The position numbers and the translations under genes are program-made. Of a stretch of 64,000 nt of DNA, positions 17,202-25,282 are shown piece by piece. Numbering within the stretch: the first letter of the stretch is position 1; each line of letters opens with the position of its first letter. This DNA comes from Pseudobdellovibrionaceae bacterium. Its GTDB lineage: Bacteria; Bdellovibrionota; Bdellovibrionia; Bdellovibrionales; Bdellovibrionaceae. The stretch covers positions 151,312 through 215,311 of the forward strand of contig JAOASS010000006.1 in the NCBI GenBank assembly GCA_030158485.1, read 5' to 3'. Below the pieces are notes generated by a model. That model saw nothing but the letters and a program-made list of their open reading frames with translations, made no database searches and was not told the DNA's origin.

Positions 17202-18128
17202 ATGAAGCTTTTTTTAGTCACTCTATTTTTCATGCAAATGGCACTTTCTGCAAACGACACAAACTCAAGTGCAACAAGTCTTAATACTAAAGCTGAAATT
17301 TCAAAATGGAAATCAAGTTTCAATTCTTATTATTATGATTTTGAAGGAACTCGTCCTCAGAAAAATAATTTGTATGAATTCGGTGACACGACATTAAAAA
17401 TGCAGATGATGACCCTTCAATACCAACTTGATAGCGGTTGGATGCTGACAGGGTTAGCGCAGCACTACGATATATTTGTCGTCACACGTCTGGGAGGACA
17501 AGACTACAAAGACTCATCTAAAGGAATGGCCGATTTTATCATTTCGGCCAGTAAGCCTGTCATGATGAGCGGGTCTTTTTTATTAGTAACAGATATTGGT
17601 TTATCGTTGCCAGTCGGATCTATTGACGAAAAAAATCCAAAGAATCCAGGAACTCGTTACCCCTACAACATGCAAATGGGATCCGGTACCTATGATTTTC
17701 TTTTAGGTGTAACGCCTCTCTATTTGACATCGACTTACCAGCTTGGAAGTAGACTTTCGACAATTGTAAGAACGGGTGATCGTAACGATAATGGGTATCG
17801 GTTGGGAAATCAGTACCGCTTAGACGCTTGGTCAGATTTTCCACTTAAAAATGGATTGGTACCTAGGATCGTAGGTTATTATAAATACAAAGATGCCATC
17901 GAAGGTCAGGATTCCTCATTTGGTCGATTTAGTTTTGTAGAATTTTATCATCACTCGCAAATTAATTGGGATATTTCAGCCGCTTTAAAATATGCTTATT
18001 CATACTCTTCCGACGTATCGTTTAGCGCAGAAGCCGGTTTACCTCTAGCTCAAGATTCACAAAACTATGACAGTATTGTTGTTTCTACGCAGTACTATTT
18101 TAATTTAGGAGTGACAGGTCAGTTTTAG
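17202..18128 (+). CDS. Outer-membrane beta-barrel protein
   Basis: A 308-residue secreted protein with signal peptide MKLFLVTLFFMQMALSA. The mature sequence is a succession of short amphipathic strands rich in Tyr, Gly and Asp (for example WMLTGLAQHYDIFVVTRLGG and SFVEFYHHSQINWDISAALKY) and ends in an aromatic strand with terminal Phe (YYFNLGVTGQF), the outer-membrane insertion signature. It resembles the phenol-degradation meta-pathway type of OM channels, but only at the level of general pattern. It starts 26 bases after folE with CGGAG upstream, so the two may be cotranscribed. Confidence 0.72.
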   Translation: MKLFLVTLFFMQMALSANDTNSSATSLNTKAEISKWKSSFNSYYYDFEGTRPQKNNLYEFGDTTLKMQMMTLQYQLDSGWMLTGLAQHYDIFVVTRLGGQDYKDSSKGMADFIISASKPVMMSGSFLLVTDIGLSLPVGSIDEKNPKNPGTRYPYNMQMGSGTYDFLLGVTPLYLTSTYQLGSRLSTIVRTGDRNDNGYRLGNQYRLDAWSDFPLKNGLVPRIVGYYKYKDAIEGQDSSFGRFSFVEFYHHSQINWDISAALKYAYSYSSDVSFSAEAGLPLAQDSQNYDSIVVSTQYYFNLGVTGQF

Positions 18129-18144
18129 AAAACAAGAACCCCAA

Positions 18145-18178
18145 AGAGCAAGCCCTTTCAGGCTTACTCTTGCTTTAT
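18145..18178. terminator. Hairpin between convergent genes
   Basis: AGAGCAAGCC (18145-18154) and GGCTTACTCT (18161-18170) form a 10-bp stem with one C-A mismatch and the loop CTTTCA, followed by TGCTTTAT. It sits between the stops of the barrel gene and pepN and probably ends transcription from one or both sides. Confidence 0.55.
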
Positions 18179-18183
18179 CGTTT

Positions 18184-20784
18184 CTAAATTTTTGAAATCA
18201 GTTCGGATACGTTTTTAGATAATTCTTGATTTTTCAAAGGATCAAGACTTGTTTGAACTAAAACTTTCATTTCTTTTTCTAGCTTCGGTACAAAATTATA
18301 AGCTTCACATAGCCGAGCCGCTAGCTGTGGATTAAATCGATCAATTTCCATAATTTTTTGAGCATACCATGAAAATGGATTTGTTTTTTCATCAAAGAAT
18401 CTAAAAAGATTAGTCCCAAAAGATCTGATCAAACTGTAAACTTTATTTGGATTTTTAATATCAAATAAAGGGTGATCAATAAGTTCTTTCACTTGTAAAA
18501 AAGTGTTACGATGAGTGCTCATAGATTGAACGGCAAACCATTTGTTCATAATAAGGCTGTCATGCATCCAATCATATTTAAACTTTTCAAGAGCTTCATT
18601 TTTAAAAGCTGAATTTTGATCGCAAAGCATCGAAAGCGCTGACAGGCGATTTCCCATATGGGTTGCTGTCAAAGCCTGTTCTGAAATGCAAGCGTGAGCT
18701 TGTGCATCTTCTGTTTTTCCCCAGAAGGAGAGTGCTTTATTTTTAAGTTTTCGACTGCCGAAATCTTCAGGGCTGTAGCCTTGAGACTCAGGTAATAAAT
18801 CGTAAAGATTTTTCCATTCGGACCTTAACTTAACAGATAAGGAGTCAATCAAATCATTTTTTGCAGACTCTAATTTGCGAGGCTGAAAAAGATCGTATCT
18901 TTGAGCTAGTAAACTGTCGCTCGGAAAACTGAAAAGTTCAGCTTTGAGGCTTAATGCGATTGATTGATCTTGAATTAGATATTGATAAACATTAACTAAT
19001 TGATCCGAAATTTCTTTTTTATTTTCCAAAATACGAGCATCAAAATATTGAAATAATAATTCATAAATTGATTCGCGGCGATTGAACCCATCGGAATCAT
19101 ATTTAATAAGATGAATTAATTCATCGGCACTTCTTTTCCATTTTAAGTTAATGGGAGATGAAAATTGGCGATTTAAAGATAAAACAGGTTGTTCTTTCAT
19201 GTTTTTAAAAAAATAAATTTGAGACTCTTTTTTCAATTCAAGTAAAGTATGCTGATCTGAATTGATTGTCGCATCAGGACTGGATATTTCAATTCCACAG
19301 CCTTTCGAATCAAGTAATCCAAACAGAAGAGGAATGTGTAGAGCTTCCTTATGAGGTTGATCCGCTGTCGGTTTTGTTTTTTGTTCTAATTCAATGCTAT
19401 AGCTTTGAGAGCTGGCATCATACTTTTCTTTGACACTGACTTGTGGAGTTCCAGATTGATGATACCATTTTTTAAAATGTGTTAAATCAATTTTATTGGC
19501 ATCGGAGATAGAAGATGCGAACTCTTCAATAGTGACAGCTTGGCCATCATAGCGATCAAAATAAAGATCCATTCCTTTTCTAAATCCTTTTGATCCAACA
19601 AGATTTTTCATCATGCGAATCACTTCAGCGCCTTTTTCATAAATTGTGGAAGTATAAAAATTATCCATCGCAGCCCCGAAGTCAGGACGAACGGGATGGG
19701 CATTTGGGCCAGCATCTTCTGGAAATTGTCGAGACCGCAAGCTGTCGACATCTTGAATTCTTTGGGCACTGCGCTCTTGAACATCACTTGAAAATTCCTG
19801 ATCTCTAAAAACAGTCAAACCTTCTTTTAAAGACAGGTGAAACCAATCGCGACAAGTAATGCGATTTCCGGTCCAGTTATGAAAGTACTCATGGGCCACG
19901 ACGGCTTCAATGGCCAAGTAATCATGATCCGTGGCTCTTTTATGATCTGCAAAAACAAGTGAAGAGTTAAAAATATTGAGTCCTTTATTTTCCATTGCAC
20001 CCATATTGAAGTCTTCAATTGCAACAATCATAAAAGTGTTAAGATCGTACTCTCTACCGTAAGTCACCTCATCCCACTTCATCGCTTTTTTAAGAGAAAC
20101 CATTGCATGTTCACATTGATTTTGTTTTCCATGAGTCGCATAAATTTCAAGAGCGACTTTTTTACCAGATAAAGTAATAAAATGATCTTTGAGGACTCCG
20201 AGATCGCCCGCAACAAGCGCAAATAAGTAACATGGTTTCTTGAAGGGATCTTTCCAAATAGATTTGTGGCGGCCACCACCTAGTTTTTCTTTTAAGATCA
20301 AATCACCGTTACTTAATAGAACAGGAAATTTTTTTTCATCGGCTGTAATCGAAACTGTATAAGTTGTCATCACATCGGGTCGGTCAAGAAAGTAAGTGGT
20401 GTGCCGAAACCCTTGAGCTTCACATTGTGTCGTGAAAAGCCCTTTTGATATGTAAAGCCCTTCAAGAGCTTTATTTTTTTCTGGATTTATTTCAGTCTCG
20501 ATGACAAGTTCAAAAATATCGGGCGTTGTTTCAATAATGAGCTTATCGGAAACTATTTGATAATTGGGACTTTCACCATCAAGTAAAACAGAAATCAGTT
20601 TTAGATTTTTACCATCAAGTTGAAGTGCTTCCGGACGCAGACGTTTGACCTGCATTTTTGACTTCACGCGCGTGCATTCTTCAAACAGATCAAAGTCTAG
20701 AAAAAGAGAAGTGATTTCGAAGGCAGGTGCTTTGTAATCTTTTAGATACATTTTCTGAGCTTCTGTCGTATTCATAAGGTTCAT
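18184..20784 (-). CDS. pepN: Aminopeptidase N (M1 family)
   Basis: An 866-residue zinc metallopeptidase that removes N-terminal residues from peptides in the cytoplasm. The exopeptidase motif GAMENKG (~257) and the zinc motif HEYFHNWTGNR (HExxH, ~292) with downstream Glu in LKEGLTVFRDQEF are intact, and the bacterial-type layout (beta-saddle, catalytic, Ig-like and large helical C-terminal domains) fits the length. Two near starts exist (ATG 20784 and 20775); neither has a strong site, the first follows CCGGAA. It is divergent from the VOC gene. Confidence 0.94.
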   Translation of the reverse strand: MNLMNTTEAQKMYLKDYKAPAFEITSLFLDFDLFEECTRVKSKMQVKRLRPEALQLDGKNLKLISVLLDGESPNYQIVSDKLIIETTPDIFELVIETEINPEKNKALEGLYISKGLFTTQCEAQGFRHTTYFLDRPDVMTTYTVSITADEKKFPVLLSNGDLILKEKLGGGRHKSIWKDPFKKPCYLFALVAGDLGVLKDHFITLSGKKVALEIYATHGKQNQCEHAMVSLKKAMKWDEVTYGREYDLNTFMIVAIEDFNMGAMENKGLNIFNSSLVFADHKRATDHDYLAIEAVVAHEYFHNWTGNRITCRDWFHLSLKEGLTVFRDQEFSSDVQERSAQRIQDVDSLRSRQFPEDAGPNAHPVRPDFGAAMDNFYTSTIYEKGAEVIRMMKNLVGSKGFRKGMDLYFDRYDGQAVTIEEFASSISDANKIDLTHFKKWYHQSGTPQVSVKEKYDASSQSYSIELEQKTKPTADQPHKEALHIPLLFGLLDSKGCGIEISSPDATINSDQHTLLELKKESQIYFFKNMKEQPVLSLNRQFSSPINLKWKRSADELIHLIKYDSDGFNRRESIYELLFQYFDARILENKKEISDQLVNVYQYLIQDQSIALSLKAELFSFPSDSLLAQRYDLFQPRKLESAKNDLIDSLSVKLRSEWKNLYDLLPESQGYSPEDFGSRKLKNKALSFWGKTEDAQAHACISEQALTATHMGNRLSALSMLCDQNSAFKNEALEKFKYDWMHDSLIMNKWFAVQSMSTHRNTFLQVKELIDHPLFDIKNPNKVYSLIRSFGTNLFRFFDEKTNPFSWYAQKIMEIDRFNPQLAARLCEAYNFVPKLEKEMKVLVQTSLDPLKNQELSKNVSELISKI

Positions 20785-20860
20785 TTCCGGCGATTCTATC
20801 TTGCGCCTAAAATTTGGGTTTTCTTGACAATTCGTTGCTATTTCGATGAGCTAAGGGACA

Positions 20861-21214
20861 ATGCAGTCGAAATTGTTTCGTATCACACTCAACACAGCTC
20901 AGCCAGATTTATTGCTGCGCTTTTATACTCTTCTTGGTTTCCAATTTAGTCAAAAACTCATTGATAAAGGCAGCCAAGCCTGGAATGGTCAACTGGGTGA
21001 TTTGAGCCTCGAAATTTTTAGCATAAAAGAGAGTTTTTCTAATAAAATTCCTGGTGTTCAAATGAGCTTTGAAGTTAAAGCCATCGACAATTTAGTTCAA
21101 GAGTTTCGACTTTTAAAATCGCAAATCATGATGGAACCACTTGAAACAAAATCTGGAGTTATTTCCATAGTGATAGATCCAGACGGTCGTTCGATTGAAC
21201 TTATTCAATCCTAA
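20861..21214 (+). CDS. Glyoxalase/VOC superfamily protein
   Basis: A 117-residue single-domain protein with the paired beta-alpha-beta-beta-beta modules of the vicinal oxygen chelate fold: FRITLNTAQPDLLLRFYTLLGFQFSQK opens the first module and VISIVIDPDGRSIELIQS closes the second with the usual DPDG.. .E. The putative metal ligands are not fully conserved (first position is Thr-Leu-Asn rather than His), so enzyme activity is uncertain. The ATG at 20861 follows AAGGGAC. It ends at a strong convergent terminator. Confidence 0.75.
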   Translation: MQSKLFRITLNTAQPDLLLRFYTLLGFQFSQKLIDKGSQAWNGQLGDLSLEIFSIKESFSNKIPGVQMSFEVKAIDNLVQEFRLLKSQIMMEPLETKSGVISIVIDPDGRSIELIQS

Positions 21215-21231
21215 TCAAGAACTGCTCAACA

Positions 21232-21256
21232 AAACGACCTCTTTGAGGTTGTTTCT
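21232..21256. terminator. Bidirectional rho-independent terminator
   Basis: AAACGACCTC (21232-21241) and GAGGTTGTTT (21245-21254) form a 10-bp stem with one G-U pair and a TTT loop between the convergent VOC gene and the small barrel-like gene. A-run before and T-run after serve both strands. Confidence 0.7.
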
Positions 21257-21764
21257 AAAGAACTCCTCCGCCTGATACCGTTAGAAATACTTGATTTTCA
21301 TCTTTTGGAAGTTGAATTCCATCTTGATCTTTCCGTGTTGAAAAATACTTTAAAGATTTAACTCCCGCACTTATCATAAGTCCGCCTAGTCGAAGACCTA
21401 AGCCCGCTTCACCGAAGTAAGCATTAGAATCAGAACTGGCTAAACGTGCCCCTGGGCCTCCAAAAATTTTAAACCCTAAGCTTCGACTCTCGTTAAGCCA
21501 TTCTTGTTGTAGGCGTAATGATGTGTCTAATCCATAGATTGAATCGATTTTGTCGCCCTGGCGTTGAAAGGCCGAGTTTCTCCAGATTAGCCAGTCTTGT
21601 AAAAACCAATTAAGTCCTAGGTTGATTTCTTGGTACTGATTTCCGTTGCGAGTACTTTGAGAACCCGTTACGTCGTATGTAAATCTTGAGCCAGAAGAGG
21701 ATTCTTTTGCAAAAGAAAATTGTGTAAAATAAAGCAATGTGAATAACAAAAAAGCCTGTTTCAT
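21255..21764 (-). CDS. Small outer-membrane-type protein of unknown function
   Basis: A 169-residue exported protein with signal peptide MKQAFLLFTLLYFTQFSFA. The mature chain has alternating strands such as SRFTYDVTGSQS, EINLGLNWFLQDWLIWR and LRLGGLMISAGVKSLKYF, fitting a small beta-barrel with about eight strands, but no family is recognised. The start codon lies inside a strong hairpin that also looks like the terminator of the upstream ahpD gene, and no ribosome site is visible before it, so its expression is probably low or conditional (inference). Confidence 0.65.
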   Translation of the reverse strand: MKQAFLLFTLLYFTQFSFAKESSSGSRFTYDVTGSQSTRNGNQYQEINLGLNWFLQDWLIWRNSAFQRQGDKIDSIYGLDTSLRLQQEWLNESRSLGFKIFGGPGARLASSDSNAYFGEAGLGLRLGGLMISAGVKSLKYFSTRKDQDGIQLPKDENQVFLTVSGGGVL

Positions 21765-21789
21765 AAGTTAATTGAAACAGGCTTTTTTT
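21748..21789 (-). terminator. Terminator hairpin containing the next gene's start codon
   Basis: A perfect 15-bp inverted repeat: AAAAAAGCCTGTTTC at 21748-21762 and GAAACAGGCTTTTTT at 21774-21788, loop of 11 bases. Read on the - strand it is an A-tract, a GC-containing stem and a T-run 12 bases after the ahpD stop. The start codon (ATG, 21764-21762) of the following gene straddles the loop and the stem. Confidence 0.8.
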
Positions 21790-21800
21790 AAAAAATCAAA

Positions 21801-22361
21801 TTACAATATAGCTTGAGCTTTTTTAAGGGCAGTTAATCCGGTTGCCGTTGAAGCTAAGCGTGCCAGTTCATGAATTTGTTCACTGGTTGCACCCGCGGTG
21901 ATCAGTGCCTTTTCATGGGAAGCGATACACACAGGGCATCCATTTACAATAGACACAGTCATAGCCATCGATTCAAAAACTTTTTTACTTGCGATATGTT
22001 TAGCAAGAGACTGCATTCGCAAGCCAGCTCGCTGATAGTTCGCTTTAACGTCATCTGGCAAATAAGAGCGAAATTTATAATAAATATTATTCATTCCCAT
22101 GATGCCAGCGACTTCAGCGGTTTCACGAAGTGCGTCTTCAGCTAAACCCATTTCTTTTAATACTCCAGCGGACCATTTCATCATCTCTTGGTTTTCTAGA
22201 GTAACAGATGCGGCTAAAAGATTTTGAAATCTTTCAACTGGTTCTAAAGGTCCTTCTTCTAAAACTTTTTTAAAATTTAAAGAAAGATCTCTGAATATTG
22301 AAGAAGTCAGGCCAGAATAATTATTATCTAAAAAGGCATCTACTTTTTCTGAGATATTCAT
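21801..22361 (-). CDS. ahpD: AhpD-like alkylhydroperoxidase (CMD domain)
   Basis: About 186 residues. The carboxymuconolactone decarboxylase domain carries the AhpD active site: Glu in FESMAM, then CPVCIASH (CxxC with His three residues later). AhpD-type proteins reduce AhpC and link it to dihydrolipoamide. The ATG at 22361 (MNISEKVDAF) is chosen because AAAGGA, inside the end of dps, precedes it; the frame stays open upstream to 22400 but that would overlap dps by 37 bases. It starts two bases after the dps stop, so the genes are coupled. A terminator follows. Confidence 0.88.
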   Translation of the reverse strand: MNISEKVDAFLDNNYSGLTSSIFRDLSLNFKKVLEEGPLEPVERFQNLLAASVTLENQEMMKWSAGVLKEMGLAEDALRETAEVAGIMGMNNIYYKFRSYLPDDVKANYQRAGLRMQSLAKHIASKKVFESMAMTVSIVNGCPVCIASHEKALITAGATSEQIHELARLASTATGLTALKKAQAIL

Positions 22362-22363
22362 AT

Positions 22364-22840
22364 TTATTTTCCTTTCGTCAGCATCGATCGCAGCATCCAC
22401 GCTGTCTTTTCATGCAGCTGAATCCTTTGAGTGAGAAGATCTAAGGTCCCTTCGTCACTGCCATTTTCAGCTGCCGGAAAAGCTTTGCGTGCAGTTCGAG
22501 CCACAGCTTCGTGCCCTTTAAGAAGTTGTTTCAGCATTTCTTCGGCGTTTGGTACTTTATCTGATTCTTCTATCGAAGTGAGCTCAGAAAATTGTTTATA
22601 AGAACCTGGAGCATAGTGTCCCAATGCTCGAATCCTTTCGGCAATCAAATCAAGCGCAGTCCACATTTCTGTGTACTGCGCCATGAACATTTCATGAAGA
22701 GTACTAAACTGAGGTCCTTCAACATTCCAATGGAAGTTATGAGTTTTTAAATACAAAGTGTAGCTGTCAGCAAGTAAATGTGAAAGCGCAACTGATATTT
22801 CTTTTCGTTCTTTTTTCCCAATTCCAATGTTGAGTTCCAT
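22364..22840 (-). CDS. dps: Dps family DNA-binding ferritin-like protein
   Basis: A 158-residue miniferritin that stores iron using H2O2 and protects DNA. The Dps signature is clear: [17 protein letters not shown] with the first ferroxidase His, then [16 protein letters not shown] carrying the Asp and Glu ligands. The N-terminus ([16 protein letters not shown]) has several lysines that could bind DNA. It lies 60 bases after ahpC and two bases before ahpD, in the peroxide operon led by the PerR-like gene. Confidence 0.93.
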   Translation of the reverse strand: MELNIGIGKKERKEISVALSHLLADSYTLYLKTHNFHWNVEGPQFSTLHEMFMAQYTEMWTALDLIAERIRALGHYAPGSYKQFSELTSIEESDKVPNAEEMLKQLLKGHEAVARTARKAFPAAENGSDEGTLDLLTQRIQLHEKTAWMLRSMLTKGK

Positions 22841-22900
22841 ATAAAGTCTCCTGAGTTAACATTTAACTAAGATCTATGTTGCAGGTTCTTGTTCGTAAAT

Positions 22901-23434
22901 TTAACCTAAAGTAGCTTGTCCTTTTTCCCAGTTACAAGGGCAGAGTTCATCGGTTTGTAAAGCGTCAAGTGTTCTGATGACTTCTTTCACATTACGTCCA
23001 ACGTTTAAGTCATTAACTGAAGCCCAACGGATAATACCATCTGGATCTACAATATAAGTCGCTCGTAGTGGAATTAATTCTTGAGGATGAAGAACACCTA
23101 AGCCACCAGTGAGTTCTTTTTTTACGTCAGCTAACATTGGAAAACCAAGATTTTTAAGGTCATCATGGTTGTTTCTCCATGCTAAGTGCACGAAATGTGA
23201 ATCACAAGATACGCCAAATAACTTTGTTTCCCGTGCTTGAAAATTTTTGAGTTCATTATTGAACTCTGCAATTTCAGTTGGGCAAACAAATGTAAAGTCC
23301 AATGGCCAAAAGAAAAAAACGGACCAAGCGCCTTTCATTTCTTTATTGGAAATTTCAGCAAATTCTTTGCCTTTTTCTCTTGATACGCAAGCTTGCATTT
23401 TAAATTCTGGGAATTTCTGACCGATACCTAACAT
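22901..23434 (-). CDS. ahpC: Peroxiredoxin AhpC (AhpD-dependent type)
   Basis: A 177-residue 2-Cys peroxiredoxin. The peroxidatic Cys is in DFTFVCPTEIAEF (~50). The C-terminus reads TDELCPCNWEKG, i.e. two cysteines spaced CPC, as in mycobacterial AhpC, which is reduced by AhpD rather than AhpF; an AhpD gene two positions downstream and no ahpF here agree with that. It reduces H2O2, organic peroxides and peroxynitrite in the cytoplasm. The ATG at 23434 follows AAAGGAGAAACAC. Confidence 0.94.
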   Translation of the reverse strand: MLGIGQKFPEFKMQACVSREKGKEFAEISNKEMKGAWSVFFFWPLDFTFVCPTEIAEFNNELKNFQARETKLFGVSCDSHFVHLAWRNNHDDLKNLGFPMLADVKKELTGGLGVLHPQELIPLRATYIVDPDGIIRWASVNDLNVGRNVKEVIRTLDALQTDELCPCNWEKGQATLG

Positions 23435-23495
23435 GTGTTTCTCCTTTGTGTAGGTGTTTATAAAATTGAGAATTCAAGCAAAATGCTCGAACTCA

Positions 23496-23909
23496 TTACT
23501 TAATTTCGCCTTTAAAAACAATATCAATACTATTCACTTTATACTTTTTAGGTAAATCCAAATTTAATTTCACGGAGTCTGCTTCGATATCAAGAATGCG
23601 TCCTGATTTTTCATCAAAAAAATGAAAATGATCTTCAATATTGCAGTCATAAACAATCTTTTCAGTATGAGGAAATTTAAATGCACGAATAAGACCTGAG
23701 TCTGTTAAAACGCCTAAAGTATTGTACACAGTCGCTTGAGAAATTTTAGCCATATTTTTTTGTGCCCAATCAAAAACTTCGTCAGCCGTCGGGTGGTCGG
23801 CAACACAAAGAATGTACTGACAAAGAGCAATTCTTTGAAGAGTGGGCTGGACTCCCTTTTCAATCAGCTTTTTTTCAATTTCTTCAGAGGAATAATTTTT
23901 GCGTTTCAT
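23496..23909 (-). CDS. perR: Fur family regulator, PerR-like, without structural zinc cysteines
   Basis: A 137-residue repressor. The N-terminal winged helix (GVQPTLQRIALCQYIL ... QATVYNTLGVLTDSGLI) is followed by the dimerisation domain YDCNIEDHFHFFDEKSGRILDIE. The regulatory-metal residues of PerR (the motif's first Asp, His, His and final Asp, matching D85, H91, H93, D104 of B. subtilis PerR) are kept, including Asp rather than Glu at the last position, but both CxxC zinc pairs are absent. Position upstream of ahpC-dps-ahpD and a PerR-box-like dyad upstream support a peroxide-sensing role and autoregulation. Confidence 0.85.
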   Translation of the reverse strand: MKRKNYSSEEIEKKLIEKGVQPTLQRIALCQYILCVADHPTADEVFDWAQKNMAKISQATVYNTLGVLTDSGLIRAFKFPHTEKIVYDCNIEDHFHFFDEKSGRILDIEADSVKLNLDLPKKYKVNSIDIVFKGEIK

Positions 23910-23948
23910 TTGGTTCTCAACTTTTATGTTGTGAATTAAACTTCCTAA

Positions 23949-23963
23949 TTAGAATAGTTCTAA
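23949..23963. promoter_or_regulatory. PerR-box-like operator
   Basis: TTAGAATAGTTCTAA matches the PerR consensus TTATAAT-N-ATTATAA at 12 of 14 defined positions in the same 7-1-7 arrangement. It is 40 bases upstream of the PerR-like gene; an overlapping TTCTA-AAAC-TAGAA dyad follows at 23958-23971. Confidence 0.6.
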
Positions 23964-24003
23964 AACTAGAATTAGTCAATACAAAAAGAAAAGGTGTTTT
24001 ATT

Positions 24004-24016
24004 TTAGAAAATTCTA
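24004..24016. promoter_or_regulatory. Second TAGAA/TTCTA dyad upstream of the perR operon
   Basis: TTAGAA-AA-TTCTA repeats the core of the operator at 23949 about 50 bases further upstream, between the PerR-like gene and the PhoD-like gene. Two bases separate the arms instead of three, so it may be a weaker site. Confidence 0.4.
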
Positions 24017-24102
24017 GTAAATTCAAATACTTACATTCACCGCGAAGCTTTGGCATTAATATGTTTAATTTAAAATATATCTTAACTAAGAACCAGATCT
24101 CT

Positions 24103-25275
24103 TTATTTCAATTTAAAATCAAGATGCTGAATTGTTTTGTCTTCTAGATCTTTGATCTCAATTAAAACAGATTTTTTTGACCAATCGATAGTCATAAGTC
24201 CAAAGTTTTCTTTTCCGTAAGCGTCAGTTAAATAAGTTGAATCTTTTTCTTCAAGATTCTTTGATTTGTTGAGGCTGCTAGAAGTGATGTCGTACAATGT
24301 TCCCCAGCCTTTTATTTCTGTTTTTGCAATTGAAGCTAAATGGCGGTCACCACTTAAAATCAAGAAATTTTTAGGTTTGGTTTTTGCGATCAGGTCGTAA
24401 AGTTTCTTCTTTTCTTTTGGAAAGTTACCCCATTTTTCAAAGCCATGGTCATTTGCTATCACTTGAAATGAGCTCACTAAAATTTTTAAATCGGCGGGTT
24501 CTTTCAGCTGGTCTTCTAGCCAGTCCCATTGTTCAGAACCTAAAATTGTAGCTTGAGGATCATCAGTGGGTTCAAATTTCTTTCTAGCGGGAGGTGGAGT
24601 GTTAGGAGCCCCATCATATGGGCTCGCAACAACAGCTTCTTGAGTTGCTAATTTCAGGGGACTTCGGTTCCATCGATTGTCGAGCATAATAACGTGTACA
24701 CTTTGTGATGTGCGAGCTCTGCGGCCTTTGCCCTCTTTTGTTCCGCCTAAAACTTTTGAATGAAAAATTCCCGGTTGATCGAGTAAAGTCGAATCTTTTA
24801 TATAAGGCCAATGAAACCAAAAAGATTTTCGAACTTCTTGTTTTCTTGGGTTTTCGACTCCACCGTTGTCGACACCGTAGTCATGATCATCCCAAATAGC
24901 CATAAAAGGAATTGTTTCGCGAGCCTGTTTATAATCACTGATTTGTGTCCACTTTTTATACTGTTCAATTTGATTGCGAGTTTGTTCTTGAGACGAGTAA
25001 ATATTATCACCCATCATAATCATCAAATCAGGTTTTTCATTTAAGATTTGTTTCCAAATAGGCTGTGGTTTGTTTTGATCTGCACAAGATCCAAATGCAA
25101 TTTTCTTAGGAGCATTTGACAGGTCAAGGCCTCGAGGTACGAGGCCCAAGGAGTCTTTAGTTTTTTGTTGTGGACCGGTACCGTAAGGATTAGTCAGCAA
25201 AGAGCTGGCGTTTTGGCAGGAAGTTAATGCAAAAAATAAAATTGTAATACAAGTTGAATGCAAAAACTTTTCCAT
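24103..25275 (-). CDS. PhoD-like metallophosphatase lipoprotein
   Basis: A 390-residue lipoprotein: the signal sequence MEKFLHSTCITILFFALTSC ends in the lipobox LTSC. The phosphatase domain has the alkaline phosphatase D blocks IAFGSCADQ, LMIMMGDNIYSS, AIWDDHDYGVDN and ILSGDRHLAS, giving a complete set of Asp, Asn and His metal ligands. It should hydrolyse phosphoesters or phosphodiesters in the periplasm. It begins only seven bases after the prpC stop, so it appears to be the last gene of the methylcitrate operon, an unusual partner. Confidence 0.88.
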   Translation of the reverse strand: MEKFLHSTCITILFFALTSCQNASSLLTNPYGTGPQQKTKDSLGLVPRGLDLSNAPKKIAFGSCADQNKPQPIWKQILNEKPDLMIMMGDNIYSSQEQTRNQIEQYKKWTQISDYKQARETIPFMAIWDDHDYGVDNGGVENPRKQEVRKSFWFHWPYIKDSTLLDQPGIFHSKVLGGTKEGKGRRARTSQSVHVIMLDNRWNRSPLKLATQEAVVASPYDGAPNTPPPARKKFEPTDDPQATILGSEQWDWLEDQLKEPADLKILVSSFQVIANDHGFEKWGNFPKEKKKLYDLIAKTKPKNFLILSGDRHLASIAKTEIKGWGTLYDITSSSLNKSKNLEEKDSTYLTDAYGKENFGLMTIDWSKKSVLIEIKDLEDKTIQHLDFKLK

Positions 25276-25282
25276 AAAAGAA

